Assembly (NCBI GenBank): GCA_023213395.1
Contig: CM041465.1
Span: 159,533,741-159,597,740 of the forward strand
Source of the DNA: Cycas panzhihuaensis
Taxonomy: Eukaryota; Cycadophyta
DNA: 64,000 nt
Direction of reading: 5' to 3'
The first letter of the stretch is position 1; every line of letters starts with the position of its first letter. Positions 36,196 to 50,229 of the stretch are shown piece by piece. The translations under genes were made by a program, and so were the position numbers. The notes beneath the pieces are model-generated. The model saw only the letters and a list, made by a program, of their open reading frames with translations. It was not told where the DNA came from and did not search any database.

Positions 36196-36197
<2 letters not shown>
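35020..36197. other. AT-rich leader of element D, proximal part
   Basis: No coding capacity is seen. It contains an (AT)30 tract at 35774-35833 and C-rich spots (35161-35230). It lies between the gag start of D and the large AT tract. Confidence 0.6.
35774..35833. repeat. (AT)n microsatellite
   Basis: Sixty bases of pure TA/AT dinucleotide. Confidence 0.95.
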
Positions 36198-38100
<1,903 letters not shown>

Positions 38101-38337
38101 AGGTCAATCTTCGTCTGGAACGAGGGCGAGAAGAGACAATGGCATCTAGTTTCTTTGGTTGTGTCTTTATCTGATTTGAGGGAGAGACTGCAAGGATCCA
38201 GATGGAGGCACCTGTTCGACTGTGGTGGTGGCATTCTCTGCTTAGCGCAGATCTACAATGGCTAGGTAATTGATGATGGCTGGTGTTTAGAGTTACTTGT
38301 TGAAGATCTTTGGCTACGAACTTTGCAGGTCTTCTAA
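38101..38337 (+). pseudogene. Unidentified exon-like fragment
   Basis: One plus-strand frame reads [20 protein letters not shown], then [52 protein letters not shown], and ends at TAA near 38335. The composition (Trp, Gly, Cys, no low complexity) looks like real protein-coding sequence and differs sharply from the AT tract beside it. The pattern vaguely recalls F-box/kelch-type proteins, but I cannot assign it. It starts right after ACATACAG, which resembles an intron 3' splice site. It lies in the same orientation as the BAHD and WNK pieces that follow. Confidence 0.45.
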
Positions 38338-38339
38338 CA

Positions 38340-38738
38340 AGTCATTCCTCATGTTCGATCTGGGAATATCTCTTTAAGGCTTGTTGGTTTCAGTTCGCTA
38401 TGAATCTCGTATACTACGCCACTACAAGAATCGATAACAAATACATGCATTCCTCCCTAGATTTCTTAGAAATGCATCACAATAACCCCCAGCCCAAACC
38501 TGCAGATGCTCTGACCCTGTTAACCCCACATGTGAACATGATGAGCACGGTAAACCTTCTAATAGATGAATTAGATTTTGGGTGGGGTAGCCCGTTGTAT
38601 GCATGCCCGTCACTACTTCTAATGTAAGGCCAAATTCTGATATTTCTATCTTATACAAAGGACGGTAGCCTGGATGTTATCATCGGTTTGTTCAAATAAT
38701 ACATAGCCAAGCTTAAGCAGATTTATTACTCCATTTAG
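38340..38738 (+). pseudogene. BAHD acyltransferase C-terminal fragment, captured
   Basis: A single plus-strand frame (from 38310) with stops TAA at 38625 and TAA at 38697, ending TAG at 38736. Readable family landmarks: SCSIWEYLFKACW (the STFExLAAxVWRAR region after the HxxxD domain), then TRIDNKYMHSSLDFLEM, TVNLLIDELDFGWGSPLY with the hallmark DFGWG at 38574-38588, SYTKDGSLDVIIGL and YIAKLKQIYYSI. About 100 residues between KACW and FAMNLV appear missing. BAHD enzymes transfer acyl groups from acyl-CoA to plant secondary metabolites. The catalytic HxxxD is absent, so this is inactive. It lies inside element D, antisense to it. Confidence 0.85.
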
Positions 38739-38816
38739 TGTGCTTTGGGTTTCTCATTTGTCATTTATATAAGACTTGCCCTTATCATTTACGGAAGTGC
38801 TTTGTTCCCACCTTGT

Positions 38817-39265
38817 TCTTTTGGAATCATTGCTGGTCAAGGTACTCTCGTATCCTTAGAGTGAAGGCCCCAGCCCTACTCAAATCTACAAGAAAGTGAC
38901 ATCAAGAATAAAACCAGATGTACTCTATAGAGTGAAGGATCCTCAAATGAAGCAGTTTGTGAAGAAGTGCCTGGCAACCACTTCTAGAAGACTTCCTACC
39001 AGCGATCTCTTAATGGATCCATTCTTGTAGTGCAATGATTAGAGTTCAAAGTATTTGCTGTCAAGACTAGTTGATCACAAAGAGCATGGCCTCAAACCTA
39101 CTAAAAATAGAGGAGAAATTGATCATGCATTCAGAGAAATTAGTAGGAAACTAATTCTTCTAGTAGCCTTAGAATTCTGAATGAGAATGGACAAGGGCTC
39201 ACAACATCTATATTCCTTTTAACGTTGAAAGTGACACAGCTATGAGTGTTGCTAGTGGAATGGTT
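38817..39265 (+). pseudogene. WNK kinase fragment (kinase C-lobe to OSR1-like domain), captured
   Basis: SFGI at 38817-38828 matches the WNK YSFGMCLLEM region. From 38851 one frame reads [60 protein letters not shown] and TAG at 39028; plant WNKs have [18 protein letters not shown] and KCL-RLSA-ELL-DPFLQ here. 39203-39265 reads NIYIPFNVESDTAMSVASGM V, the plant WNK C-terminal (OSR1_C-like) motif. WNK kinases are Ser/Thr kinases in ion-homeostasis and clock signalling; the N-lobe and active site are absent. No intron is obvious. At least two indels and two TAG stops. It abuts the primer site of element D. Confidence 0.85.
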
Positions 39266-39266
39266 T

Positions 39267-39277
39267 CTCTGATACCA
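39267..39277 (-). other. Primer-binding site, element D
   Basis: The minus strand reads TGGTATCAGAG, an exact 11-base match to the plant initiator-Met tRNA 3' end complement, with no spacer to the LTR at 39278. WNK-like coding sequence ends immediately on its other side. Confidence 0.9.
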
Positions 39278-39727
39278 TGACAGAATAGGTATCATGCATA
39301 ATGTCACAGGATCAAGAAGACAAAAAATCACAGGTAAACAGACATTGTACACATACATAGGTTTTGCCAAGTGGAAAACCCCTTCTATGGAAGAAAAACC
39401 ACATCCTAAGCTATAATTTTATTAATATCAGAACTATACAAAGGCCTTAAAAAATACCCTCTAAAAACATCAAACTAGCCTTTGAAACAGGCTTTTGATA
39501 ATCTCCTAGATTCTCAGAAACCCCTCCTTGAATCTAGGAGACAGTATTAATAACAAGAAAGGTTCGCTGAAATGGGCAGTTGCATATTTCAATGACCTTT
39601 CACATAATAATTAAATATTAATATAAACTCTTAACTTTAAACCTTTGAATCACTTAAATGTTTATTTACACATGTGACATAAATATAACATAACAATAAA
39701 ATAAGACTAACATTAATAATCCTAACA
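39278..39727 (-). repeat. 5' LTR of element D
   Basis: 450 bp from TGACAGAATAGG to ATCCTAACA, paired with 23277-23727 and followed by the GTATC duplication at 39728-39732. Confidence 0.95.
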
Positions 39728-39732
39728 GTATC

Positions 39733-40200
39733 AAGTGCATATTTCTTGGATATAATGAAACTTCAAAATCATACAAAGTCTATGATCCTAAGTCAAAAAG
39801 GGCCATGATGAGTAGAGATGTAAAGTTTCAAGAAGATGCTTGTTATCATGATAATCAAGAAAAGAAAAAAGAAGTAATAATCAATTTTGATAAGTCCACC
39901 AAGTTAAAATATGTGCCTCCTATGATTAACTCTAGATGAGTCATCAATAAACCAAGTAGGGAGGGAACCTCTTCATAATCTCCACCACAAAGTTTTTTGA
40001 AATAGATTCAAAGGAATCATGATATAGGCAATATTTTGGATAACAATCAAAGATCCACTTGCTCACATAGGGTAAACTTTTCCCTCATAAGTAAAGTTTT
40101 GGAGTCCCATGAGCCTCAAACCTTTGATGAGGCTAATACACATGCTTCCTGGAGAAAGGCAATGGAAGACAAATATCACTCTATTGTTAAAAATGACGCT
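39733..40200 (+). pseudogene. Copia integrase C-terminus and linker, element C (after the insertion)
   Basis: Continues the integrase interrupted at 23271: KCIFLGYNETSKSYKVYDP, the motif following KLDxKS in copia integrases, then a poorly conserved linker to the RT. Together with the GTATC duplication it proves that D disrupted a once-continuous frame. Stops lie at the end of the readable piece and near 39938. Confidence 0.85.
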
Positions 40201-41627
40201 TAGGAATTGGTTAACCTACCTCCCAATAAAAGAGTAATTCGTACTAAGTGGATCTATAAAACCAAGCTCTGCTCTAATAAATCAATCAATAAATACAAAG
40301 CTAGATTGGTCATAAAAGCTTATGCTCAAAGAAAAGGTATTAATTATAATGAAACATTTACTCATATTACTCAAATGGAAATAGTTCGTATGATGATGAG
40401 TTTGGCAGCTTAAATGGGATGGAAAGTTTATCAAAAGTGATATCAAAAGTGATTTCCTTAATTGTTACATTGAAGAGGATATCTATATCTCTCAACCCCT
40501 TGGCTTTGAAGTTAGGGGGAAAGAAAATAAAGTACATAAACTCAAAAAGGTACTTTATAGTTTAAAACAAGCACCCAAGGCTTGGTATTCCCAAATTAAC
40601 AAATATTTTAAAGATCAAGGCTTTGAAAGGTCTCAATCAGATCCAAATCTCTACATCAAAATCAAGGGAGATTCTATCCTAATTATAGGACTCTATGTAG
40701 ATGATCTTATCTACACTAAAAATGACTCTCATATTTTGCAAAATTTTAAGGAAGCCATATGTAAGGAATTTAAAATGATAGATTTGGGATTAATGCATTA
40801 CTTCCTAGGTTTGGAAGTATGGTAGGATAAGAATAGCATCTTAATCTCCCAAAGGAAATATACTTTGGATCTACTATAAAAGTTTAGGATGGCTGACTAT
40901 AAATCATTGGCAACTCCAATAGAAACAGGAATTAAGCTTTCCAAATTAGATGACTCTACTCCTATTGATCCTACACTCTATAGACAGTTAATTGGTAGTT
41001 TGATCTACTTACCATCCACTCAACTAGACATAATGCATTCAGTGAGTGTTACATCAGGATTCATACAAGACCTGAAGACCACTCATTGGAAAGTAGCCAA
41101 AAGAATTTTACATTATCTCAAAGGTACTTCAGAATATAGTCTTTACTATAAAGCTCTATCAAATTTCTGGTTGACAGGCTATACAGATTTAGATTGGGGA
41201 GATGACATCAATGATAGAAAATCAACTTCAGATTATATTTTTAGTATGGGTTCGGTAGTTAAAGCTTGGATCACTAAGAAACAAAATACAATCTCTTTAT
41301 CTACAGCCAAAGTAGAATATAAAGTAGCAACCACTGGCACATGTGAAATAATGTAGTTGAGAAGACTTTTATAAGACCTTCAGCTTAAATAGAAAGGGCC
41401 TACAAGAATTTGGTGTGATAATCAAAGTATAATAAAGATGGAAAAGAACCCAGTATTCCACTACAAAATGAAACATATTAAGATGCAACATCATTTTATT
41501 CGAGAGCTAGTTCAAGCAAGAGAAATTGAATTAGTATATTATAGCACTGAAGACCAAGCAATAGACATCATCATGAAAGTATTGGGTAAAATTAAATTTT
41601 AGAAATTCAAAGATAAGTTGGGGGTTC
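40201..41627 (+). pseudogene. Copia reverse transcriptase and RNase H, element C
   Basis: RT begins LPPNKRVIRTKWIYKTK, then KARLVIKAYAQRKGINYNETF, with a damaged FLN stretch, VLYSLKQAPKAWY, and the active site LYVDDLIY near 40690. RNase H follows: TPIETGIKLSK, YRQLIGSLIYL, HWKVAKRILHYLKGT, GYTDLDWGDD, LSTAKVEY (the usual Glu of AEAEY is lost) and CDNQSIIKM near 41420. Stops at 40201, 40411, 40823, 40876, 41354, 41369, 41389 and 41600 are TAG or TAA. Reverse transcription of the element was its role. It is a clear pseudogene. Confidence 0.9.
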
Positions 41628-41642
41628 TACATATTGGATATT

Positions 41643-41653
41643 ATAGGGGAGAA
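41643..41653 (+). other. Polypurine tract, element C
   Basis: ATAGGGGAGAA directly precedes the 3' LTR. Confidence 0.8.
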
Positions 41654-42021
41654 TATTGGGATAATGCCCAGTTAGAAATTGTCTGTAACCACCTTGGGTC
41701 TCTCAATGCCACCTTGAGCCTCCCTAAGTCACCTTGGGCCACCTAGTATCATCAAATAGTTGCCTACAGCTAACAAAGAGCTGCCATAGTTATCTCAAGT
41801 AAGATATTTAATTATTTATTTAATATTTTAATATTTTTTAAATTATAAACATTGGTCAAGTTGAGGCACTTACTGCCTCCCCAAATTTGTCTATATATAG
41901 GTGGGGAATACCTCACTAGTATTATTTTAATACTACCATTCACATTTCAGAAATTATTTCATACTTCAAAGATGATGTATACTCATTTGTAATCCTCCTT
42001 CTCTACACCTTAAAGCTAACA
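41654..42021 (+). repeat. 3' LTR of element C
   Basis: 368 bp; its first base pair reads TA instead of TG, and it ends AAAGCTAACA. It aligns along its length with 17349-17715. Confidence 0.9.
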
Positions 42022-42486
42022 TCATGGATTATATGATTTATTCCATTTATTTATGATGATAATGATATGAAGGAGCACCTAATTTAGGGGTGCTACATAT
42101 AGTTGCCCTTTATACAACATTAGTTTAAGTATAAAATATGTATATGTAAATTTAGAATAAGATCACTAGACTATAGAAGAGAGTCAATAGTTTAGAGATT
42201 GTATTCAATCTTTCTTAATAGATACTAGAAGAAATAAGGCTTTGGATCTAAGATATAGATAGAGAGATATGATGGCTAAGAGGAAGAGGATCAATAACTA
42301 ATCCATAGGGCTCTTCTATTAGTCTATAGGCATCTTCAAGAGAGAGATCTAGGAGTCTTGAGAGGGTTCTTAAAAGGATGACAAACTCACTCCATAAGCA
42401 TATAGAAGAGATATAAATATATGATGTATGTACTTATGGAATGAAAAGGCTATCATACATATTATCATGTACTGTTTTTGAGATAT

Positions 42487-42530
<44 letters not shown>

Positions 42531-42840
42531 CACATAGAATATCTAAAAAATAGTACATGGTATATATCATTTTAATTTTTCTAGCATAAAAAATGACATG
42601 TATATAATATGTTTATTAGGATGAATGTATGTTTATTTATTTATATGATTTAATTAATTCTTAAGAAGTTCATATTCTTATAAGAGTGTATATGAATTAC
42701 CATAGTTTATGCTCTTCAACAATTAGATTTTTAGAGCCATAGTTTATGTTCATAGCGATCAACATAATTGTACATAATATTTATGTAAGAATTATGAGTT
42801 AACAAAATTCTACAACTTAGATCTCTCAAAAGTGTTAAGT
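42022..42840. other. Spacer with (TG)n microsatellite
   Basis: AT-rich, no gene. It contains a (TG)16-17 tract at 42495-42527 flanked by TATA and TATACACA. Confidence 0.6.
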
Positions 42841-43620
42841 GAATGGGCCCTATTTTTTAAGTCTTTAAGAAAAAGAAATGGTCTAGCCCACTTAGGTTTA
42901 AATTTATTAGTTTTATCATATAAATATTAAAATTTAAGAATTTGATCTCCAACAATAAATTTTTTGGGGCACAAGTGACGATCATAGTAAGAATGACTTT
43001 TCTATTTAAACATGAGATTTCTCTAATGAGTTTGTAATCTACATTCATCCATTTATTCTATCTCTAAGAGTATAGCTTGTGGATTCTATTCTTAATTAGT
43101 AAATTCTTTTAAAGATATACATAGAGAAGGGATTTCAACTTCTAACAAAAGGACTACTTTGGTGTTATAAATAAGTCATTCTAGTATCAATACAAATAGA
43201 TGTTGTATAAACCCAAAGATTAGGATAAAGTTGTATGTACTAGTCATATTGGGAAGATAAAACCATCTTGGAAAGAATTTTGTCCAAAATCTTAGTAAAG
43301 GCTTTAATCTTCCTATTTGCTTGAGGATAGTAAAGAGATGAAGTTTTATGAGTGATATGGAACTATTGAAAATGTTTATAAATAATTTTATTACAAAAAA
43401 ATAAACCATTATCATTACCAATTATATGTGAAACTCCAAATCGATAAACAATTTGGTGAAATATGAAGGTACTAATAACATTTCTAGTAATAAATGAAAG
43501 TGTAATATCTTTTACCTACTCATAAAGTATTTTATAACTATAAGAATAAATTTGTGACCTCCTATAGATGTAGAAGCATTTATACTAATGATATCTAAAC
43601 TACATTATGAAAATATCCAA
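42841..43620 (-). pseudogene. Gypsy integrase relic, element F
   Basis: Minus-strand pieces in shifting frames: IGNDNGLFFCNKIIYKHFQ followed by SSLYYPQANRKIKAFTKIL near 43250-43430. This matches gypsy integrase D-N-G-x-x-F ... YHPQANGQ-E ... KIL; the catalytic Glu position is Lys here. Between 42860 and 43050, FIVGDQILKF and LSGLDHFFFLKT resemble the post-core region (GDLVLR ... K..W.GPF). No continuous frame remains. Confidence 0.6.
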
Positions 43621-45800
43621 GATGACACTATAATTCTTATAGACACAACATGTTAGTGAATGATGTTGGTATATTCTTGATATTTGCAATAATTTAAAAT
43701 ATGTATATGGGCATCTTTGACTAGTGGAAGCCAATAATAATCATGCAAAGAATTCATTAAATAATAAAATAACCTTAAAAGTGGCCTTTACAAATGTTAT
43801 CATGACATTCATGTAGATCTCTCTTGGCTTCTAATGGATCAAGACACCTCAAAATAATACCCTTAAAAAAAGTATTTATAAAGAACATCATTAGTAAGGA
43901 CATAGTCATAAGTAGTAGTTCTAATTCTATGTTAATGTTTATAAGAAAGATCGCTAGAAAAATTTTGGATCTATAAATAATTGATAATATCCTTATACTA
44001 ATCATGAACTTGAGAGATATTGAGATAAAAAATATGTTCATCAGGTAGAGAGTCATCTACGAGTTGATTTCAAGATTAGGCAAGGGCATGTTAAGTAAAT
44101 GCTCAACTTCAACCATGCCTTTCTTAGATTTATGACTAAAAATAAATAAATCAAATTCTTATAGAAGTAAAACCTATTTCACTAATCATTTAATTAAATC
44201 TAACCTAGAGAGTAGATACTAGATCAAATCAAATTGGATAATGATATATGTAGTGTTTCCTAAAAGATAATTCCTAAGTTTCCTTATAGGATAGACAAGG
44301 GCAAGGCATTTTTTTTCTTTAGTTATGAATAATTGAGCTTAGCTACCACTAAGGTTTGGCTAAAGAAAATAAATCATTTATTTATTCCCTATATCATCTT
44401 CCTTGGAAAGCATGCCCTTCAACAAAATTTTAGTAGAAAATGTGTAAAGAATAAAAGGGACAATCAAATTAAGGTGAGATAAGAACAAGGGAAGAAATAA
44501 AAACTTACTTTAGTTGGTCAAAAGCTTATTGGGGTTTAGGCATCTAAATAAATAGTGTATTTTTTTTTAGAAGAACATTTAATGGATGAGTAATATACAC
44601 AGAATGCTTTAAGAAACATCTTAAGAACCCAAAACATTCTAAGAATAGATTAATTTATTTTTATGTACATGGGAGTAATGTTTCCAGGATAGCCTTCATC
44701 TTATAGGATTGGTAACAATACCATTGTAAGAGATAATAAAACTTAAGAACATGCCTATTGTAAAAACAAAAACACACTTAGTAATATTGAGATGAATATC
44801 ATATTCATGTAATCATGAGAAAATAAGGCAAAGATCATTAAAATGTTCTTTCCACTTTTTTAGAGATCCCTAAGAGATCATCAATATAATTTAAATGATC
44901 TTATTTATAAGATTATGGAACACAAATTGAATAGCATACTCGTAAGTTACACTTATAATAAAAGGTACTTCATGGTGTAGTAAAGGTTATTTTGTGATGG
45001 TCTTGTTAAAAAAATTGAATCCAATTATATCCAACAAATCCATCCATAAGAGATATAACTTGAAAAATAGATACACTATTGATAATTTAATTAATTAAAG
45101 GAAATAAAAATTTATCTTTTAGAGGGCTTTGTTCATGTTTCAAAAATCAACACAAGTTAAAATCAACATATTATTTATAGCAATAAGTACAATATTAGAG
45201 ACATAAGTAGAGTGGTTTATAAACTCAATAAAACCTTCATTAAGTAGCTTCTTCTCTTTGATTTTAATCATATGAGATAACTTTGGATGAGCAAGTCTTT
45301 ATTTTTGTTAATAGGGCTTTATATTATGATAAGTAATGATATTATAAATCATGACATTAGGATCACTTCCAAGCTTATTAGTATAATCCCAAGTAAAGAC
45401 ATTAATAAATTCCTTAAATAATTTTGTATATCATTGAATTTCTAAGTGTTTGTAATTTGGAGGTGACAAAGGATGTATACATTTGTGAAAACCTAACTTA
45501 TGATAACAATATGGTAAATTTACATAAGACCTTATTATGAACTTGGTAATAGCTTCACCATTCTTAAAATAATAGATATTATAAGCTTGACTAAGTGAGT
45601 ATAATACAAGTGGAAAAGGGATGTCATCATAATTTATACTCATTAATAATGTAAGATCTTCAATGAGATCATTAAATACTTTATCAAAAGGAAGAGAATC
45701 AATGATAACCTCTTCATTAATAAAGGACTCTATATCATGAGATGCAGAGTGAAACTTGAGAGATGCATAGTAAAGTTTAGGGATATAGATGAGAAACACA
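43621..45800 (-). pseudogene. Gypsy RT/RNase H relic, element F
   Basis: On the minus strand, VTYEYAIQFVFHNLINKI near 44890-44945 followed by the active-site motif YIDD at 44877-44888 identifies a gypsy RT. The surrounding 44600-45300 and the RNase H region (about 43800-44550) are heavily eroded. A 122-residue open stretch at 45431-45799 (for example NLPYCYHKLGFHKCIHP) may be the protease-RT linker, but this is not certain. Order integrase, RNase H, RT leftwards to rightwards agrees with one minus-strand element. Confidence 0.6.
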
Positions 45801-48800
45801 AAAGAATTTGAAAAAAGAAAAGAGAAATTATCACGATGAGAAATGTAGAGAAAATTTTAAAAATATAGATACTAATCATTAATTAGAGTGGAAATAGTAG
45901 GAAAAATTACGAAATTAAGCCAAAAATAGGTGAAGATCTAGTGCAATAGATTTAGAACCATGACAAAAGGAAGACCAGTAAATAAACTCATATTTTAAAA
46001 ATAGAATAGGTAACAATAAAAGCATCATAAATTAGAGAGTGAAACAAAAGAATGAAAAGGACATAAGATTCCCTAGTAGTTCAAAACTGATAGAAAATAG
46101 ATTTCCTATGCTCTATACTAGGATCTAAATCACTAAAAATAGATAATCACAAGCACATAAGTATGATCAAAGCATAAAAATTAATAGGATATAAATTAGG
46201 TTCAAACCCCCAAATAGCACTTCATTAATATAAATGAAACTTACACGGCATGCAACATATCTAATAATATGCATAAAATTGCTAAGAGAGGGTCTTAACA
46301 TATAGATAATATAGAGGTTATGCATGGTGGACAAGTGCCACACATGCATAACAGAGTTACAATAAAGAAAGTGGGCATTTAACCCCTCAAATTAGAACTT
46401 ACAACTAAAAGTTACAACTTAAATACATTTGCACTTTATAACATTGTATTATTAAAATGAGTAACTTTTATAATATAATTAAAAATAATATTAAGGTAAA
46501 TTAATGAAGGAATCATTAATTCTATCAAGAAGAAAGCAACTATCTCAAGAGGAAAATATGATTACAAATAAATTTGAGATAATAACCAAAAGAGGATTTT
46601 GTTAATAAGAAGAGAACACAACCCTAAAGGATTAATTAATAAGGATTTACTACTATAAAATACTAGGGGATTAATTCTCTATGTTATTAGAGACACTCCT
46701 CCTATTATCTAAAGGAGGTGAGTGGATTCATAAGGAATTTTGAAGCTCAATATAAAAAAGTGTAGGAGAAGATACCAAAACTTCCTCTAATATTAATTAG
46801 GCAAGCATTGGACATCCTATATGAAGGTGAGGTCCAAAAGAATAAAGGTACAAAAGAACAATTTATAATACTATTAAAAAAATTTATTAAAAAAGAAAAA
46901 TTAAGAAGGATTTCTTGTCTTTGAATTAGTTAGACCTTGAAAAAGAATTGCCTACATTATTTCTAAATGTACTTTGTTAGATAACATTCCTATTATTTGT
47001 GTAACCTTCATATATATATTTTACATTACTAGAATAAAGGAAAAATGGTAAATATTCATCCCCTCTTTAACTCCATCATTTCAAATAATATCAAAGCATG
47101 AGTTATTTAAGAAAATCCTTAATTCATCACCATTTTACATCTGGCATTAATTTAGTGGGTTGTAAATTTTATAAATAAGGATAAAATCCTTCAAAAAGAG
47201 GCTAAATTATTATAAGAGGCCTCCTATAAGGTATTAAAGGAGGAGAATACCAAGCAAGCAGAAAAATAATAAGTATACAGTAGAAGTTAGATTACCTTTA
47301 TATGCAGGTGTAGGTAAAGGAGGTCAAAGTAATCAAAGCCCAAAATATGATTAAAGATCAAGGTGAGAGATAGGTAGAGGTATATTAAGGGAAGAAAAAT
47401 AAGATGTAGGCTCTTATTTTAAAGTAAGGCAAAGAAATAAAATATTTGAAAAGCTAATTAGAAGTAATAAAAGGCATTCTTTCTTTTGTAGTCACCATAA
47501 CTAAAGATATAAAAGCATATTGTTTCAAAGACTATTCTTTGATTAGTGGCCTTAATATTAGCTTATAGATCACCCCCATGCACCTATAATCTTATGTACT
47601 TGGAGAGGAAAATAGAATTGAGGCTAAGAACTTTCCAAATATTGTGTCCTATTATTGATAAATCATGGTATTATTTATTGAATATTTAGGAAATTTATGG
47701 TGAAGAGGATAAAGATTTATTAATATAAATGTTCTTAGGAGGAGATATTCATGACCCTAAACATGGAAATCTAGATACTTTATTTGGAAATATATATCTC
47801 AGAACTCTAATATCTATATAGAAGGTAAAATTCAACTAAGAAAATTTTGTATACCATGGTAAGAAAGAAGATCAAATACCTCAAAGGTTAAGATAAAATT
47901 TAGGAAATGACCAAGTTCTCTCACTTCACCAGAGACTAATGGAGGATATAGAAAAGTAATAGATTTATACTAGTAACCAATATAATATTCTTCATAGTTA
48001 GGAACATCATAAATAACAAGTGTAGGATGGAGTGGAGAAAATGATGACAAATAGAATTATAGTCGTATTAATCAATTTAGATCTAAGAGAGCCTTATCAC
48101 TTGGAAACTTATTCATTATCCATGACCCAAGTAGATGAGTTGGTTCCTAGGATGGGAAAGTTCCAAACTCAATGGAGTAGCATGATCTACTAGACACTTA
48201 TTTTATATGCACCTTTTAATCCTAAATCCCATAGGTTTGATACTAATGATGATTGGTTATTTGATCTCATTTTAGAGTAGGACACAAAGTTTGGATATAG
48301 GATGGATCTTCACAAGGAATTATAATTAAGAATTAGTTAGTAGATTTCTAGGAAGCAACATTCTTAAGAAGTCAAAGGAAAATAGAAGATGATTTAAACA
48401 TTTAGGATAAATAAAGAGAAATAGGGGGGAAATGATGAGCCTTTAAGAGGGCTCCATTTCTTACCCATTTTGTAATTGTTTTTGTCCTATTATTGATGTA
48501 GTCTATTTTGTATTAACTTAAAATATAATGATTTTGATGTAATTGAGGTGATAATAGTTAGACATAATGTAATAGTCCTTATAATATTATTTTGGGATGA
48601 TTTACTAAGTTATAAATTTAAATTTTAAGCTTGTGATATCACTTTATAAATACCTTCACCTAGTAATGATGGTAACCTTACTGTCAACTATTGGTGAAGG
48701 TAATAATTGCCTTTGCATTGAGGTGAAGATAAAGCTCATTTTTATTTTTGTCAAGAATCTTGAAGTCAACCACCACTTAGATAAGTTATTTAGGTATATG

Positions 48801-50229
48801 TTGGTAGTTAGTTGATGGTGTAACCACTTAGAAGTTGGCCAATGCATGTATACATCATTTTCTCCATATGAATAAAAATAGATAGAGAGGGAATTATCTA
48901 CCTTTAATAGTAATCTTATAATTGGGTCACAAAAGTCCCCCAAACCTATGAATTTAGGAAAAATGTGGTATATTGTATAGCCTATAATCCCTATCACATG
49001 ACTCATCTTTCCTTCATAATCTAGGGTTTTTTTATATATTTTAATCTTGCCTTAATTATTTATATGGTCAGAAATAACAAGTGATGCAATTGTAGGGCTG
49101 AGAATCACATGATGGTAATTTGATCTACTAGTTAGAATAGTTCATATTTTATATTTATATTTTAATAATTATGAATTTATATTATATTCTATCATTTAAA
49201 GTTTATGATCCTTGGTTTGATATGACAAAGTTATAAGGTTTTTATGCACCCTTGGAAAGCACTTGTCAACACCCCTAAAATTGATTCAAGAAAAATCCTA
49301 ATTGGCTAAGATCATGCTCCAATACCACTTATGGTAGCTCTTAAGATTACATGTTAATTATATATATATAAATAATAATAGAAATCTATAAGTAGTACTA
49401 ATTATTGATAGTTGGAAGAATAAAATACTAGTAATAACTCTAAATTATGTTAAAAAGTAGAAATAATGAAATGATAATAAATATAGTAAAATATAAATGA
49501 ATGGTATAGAAAAATATGATAACTTTATAATATAATAAAATAATATCTATTAATATAAATTATCTCTATTACAAAGTATTTATAAGATAATATAATTTTT
49601 TTATAGCTATTTCTTTATTTAAGGTAAGGTAGCCTCTAGAAATACACCTCATTTTAAAGAAAGAAAGAGAAGAAATACTCCAAAAGTTAAGTCTTCTAAG
49701 TGATAAATGCACTTCTTATATATGGGTGTATATCTAGGTTGCTCATTATTTTAAATTAATATTGGCCTCAAAATAATTAATATTCCAACATGAAGTTAGC
49801 CTTTAATAATTTGTATTTGTAGGTATAAACTTCAAATTAGCATAACTTTCTGATATAGTATCTATTTAGGATCCACAACCATTCATTTTTTAAGCCAATA
49901 AGAAGTTTCATGCCATGTTTCATAACCTAGTTTACTTTATTTTAAGACTACAACAAATTAATTAATATCTCCTTATTTTAAAGGTGCCTTCTTTTATTAG
50001 GAGGGTCAAACACAAAACAATTCTTCCCTTCTCTAATCATTCTATCCAACACCTAAATATGCATTGCTCTCAAACTGTGCATATACCATGAATCACCTTC
50101 TATTTGAAGTTGGCACATATGTTTAATAGATGGTCCCACTTATTCATAGATCTATCCTTCATAAATAGGATAAAGTGTAATAGATTTTTTTAACGTTAAT
50201 TACTTTTATAGTTTATAATGAATAAATAC
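45801..50229. other. Largely unreadable AT-rich region, possibly 5' part of element F
   Basis: No gene can be supported over 4.4 kb. Near 49312-49326 the minus strand reads TGGTATTGGAGCATG, like an initiator-Met primer site, so a gag and 5' LTR of element F may lie around here, but no LTR pair could be matched. Short open frames (48633-48815, 48656-49006) have no motifs. Confidence 0.45.

Noticed and set aside
39267-39277. tRNA gene for initiator Met
   Set aside because: Only the 11-base primer complement is present; no tRNA arms.
42857-43048. Independent small protein gene
   Set aside because: Falls within the eroded post-integrase part of gypsy F, with no start context.
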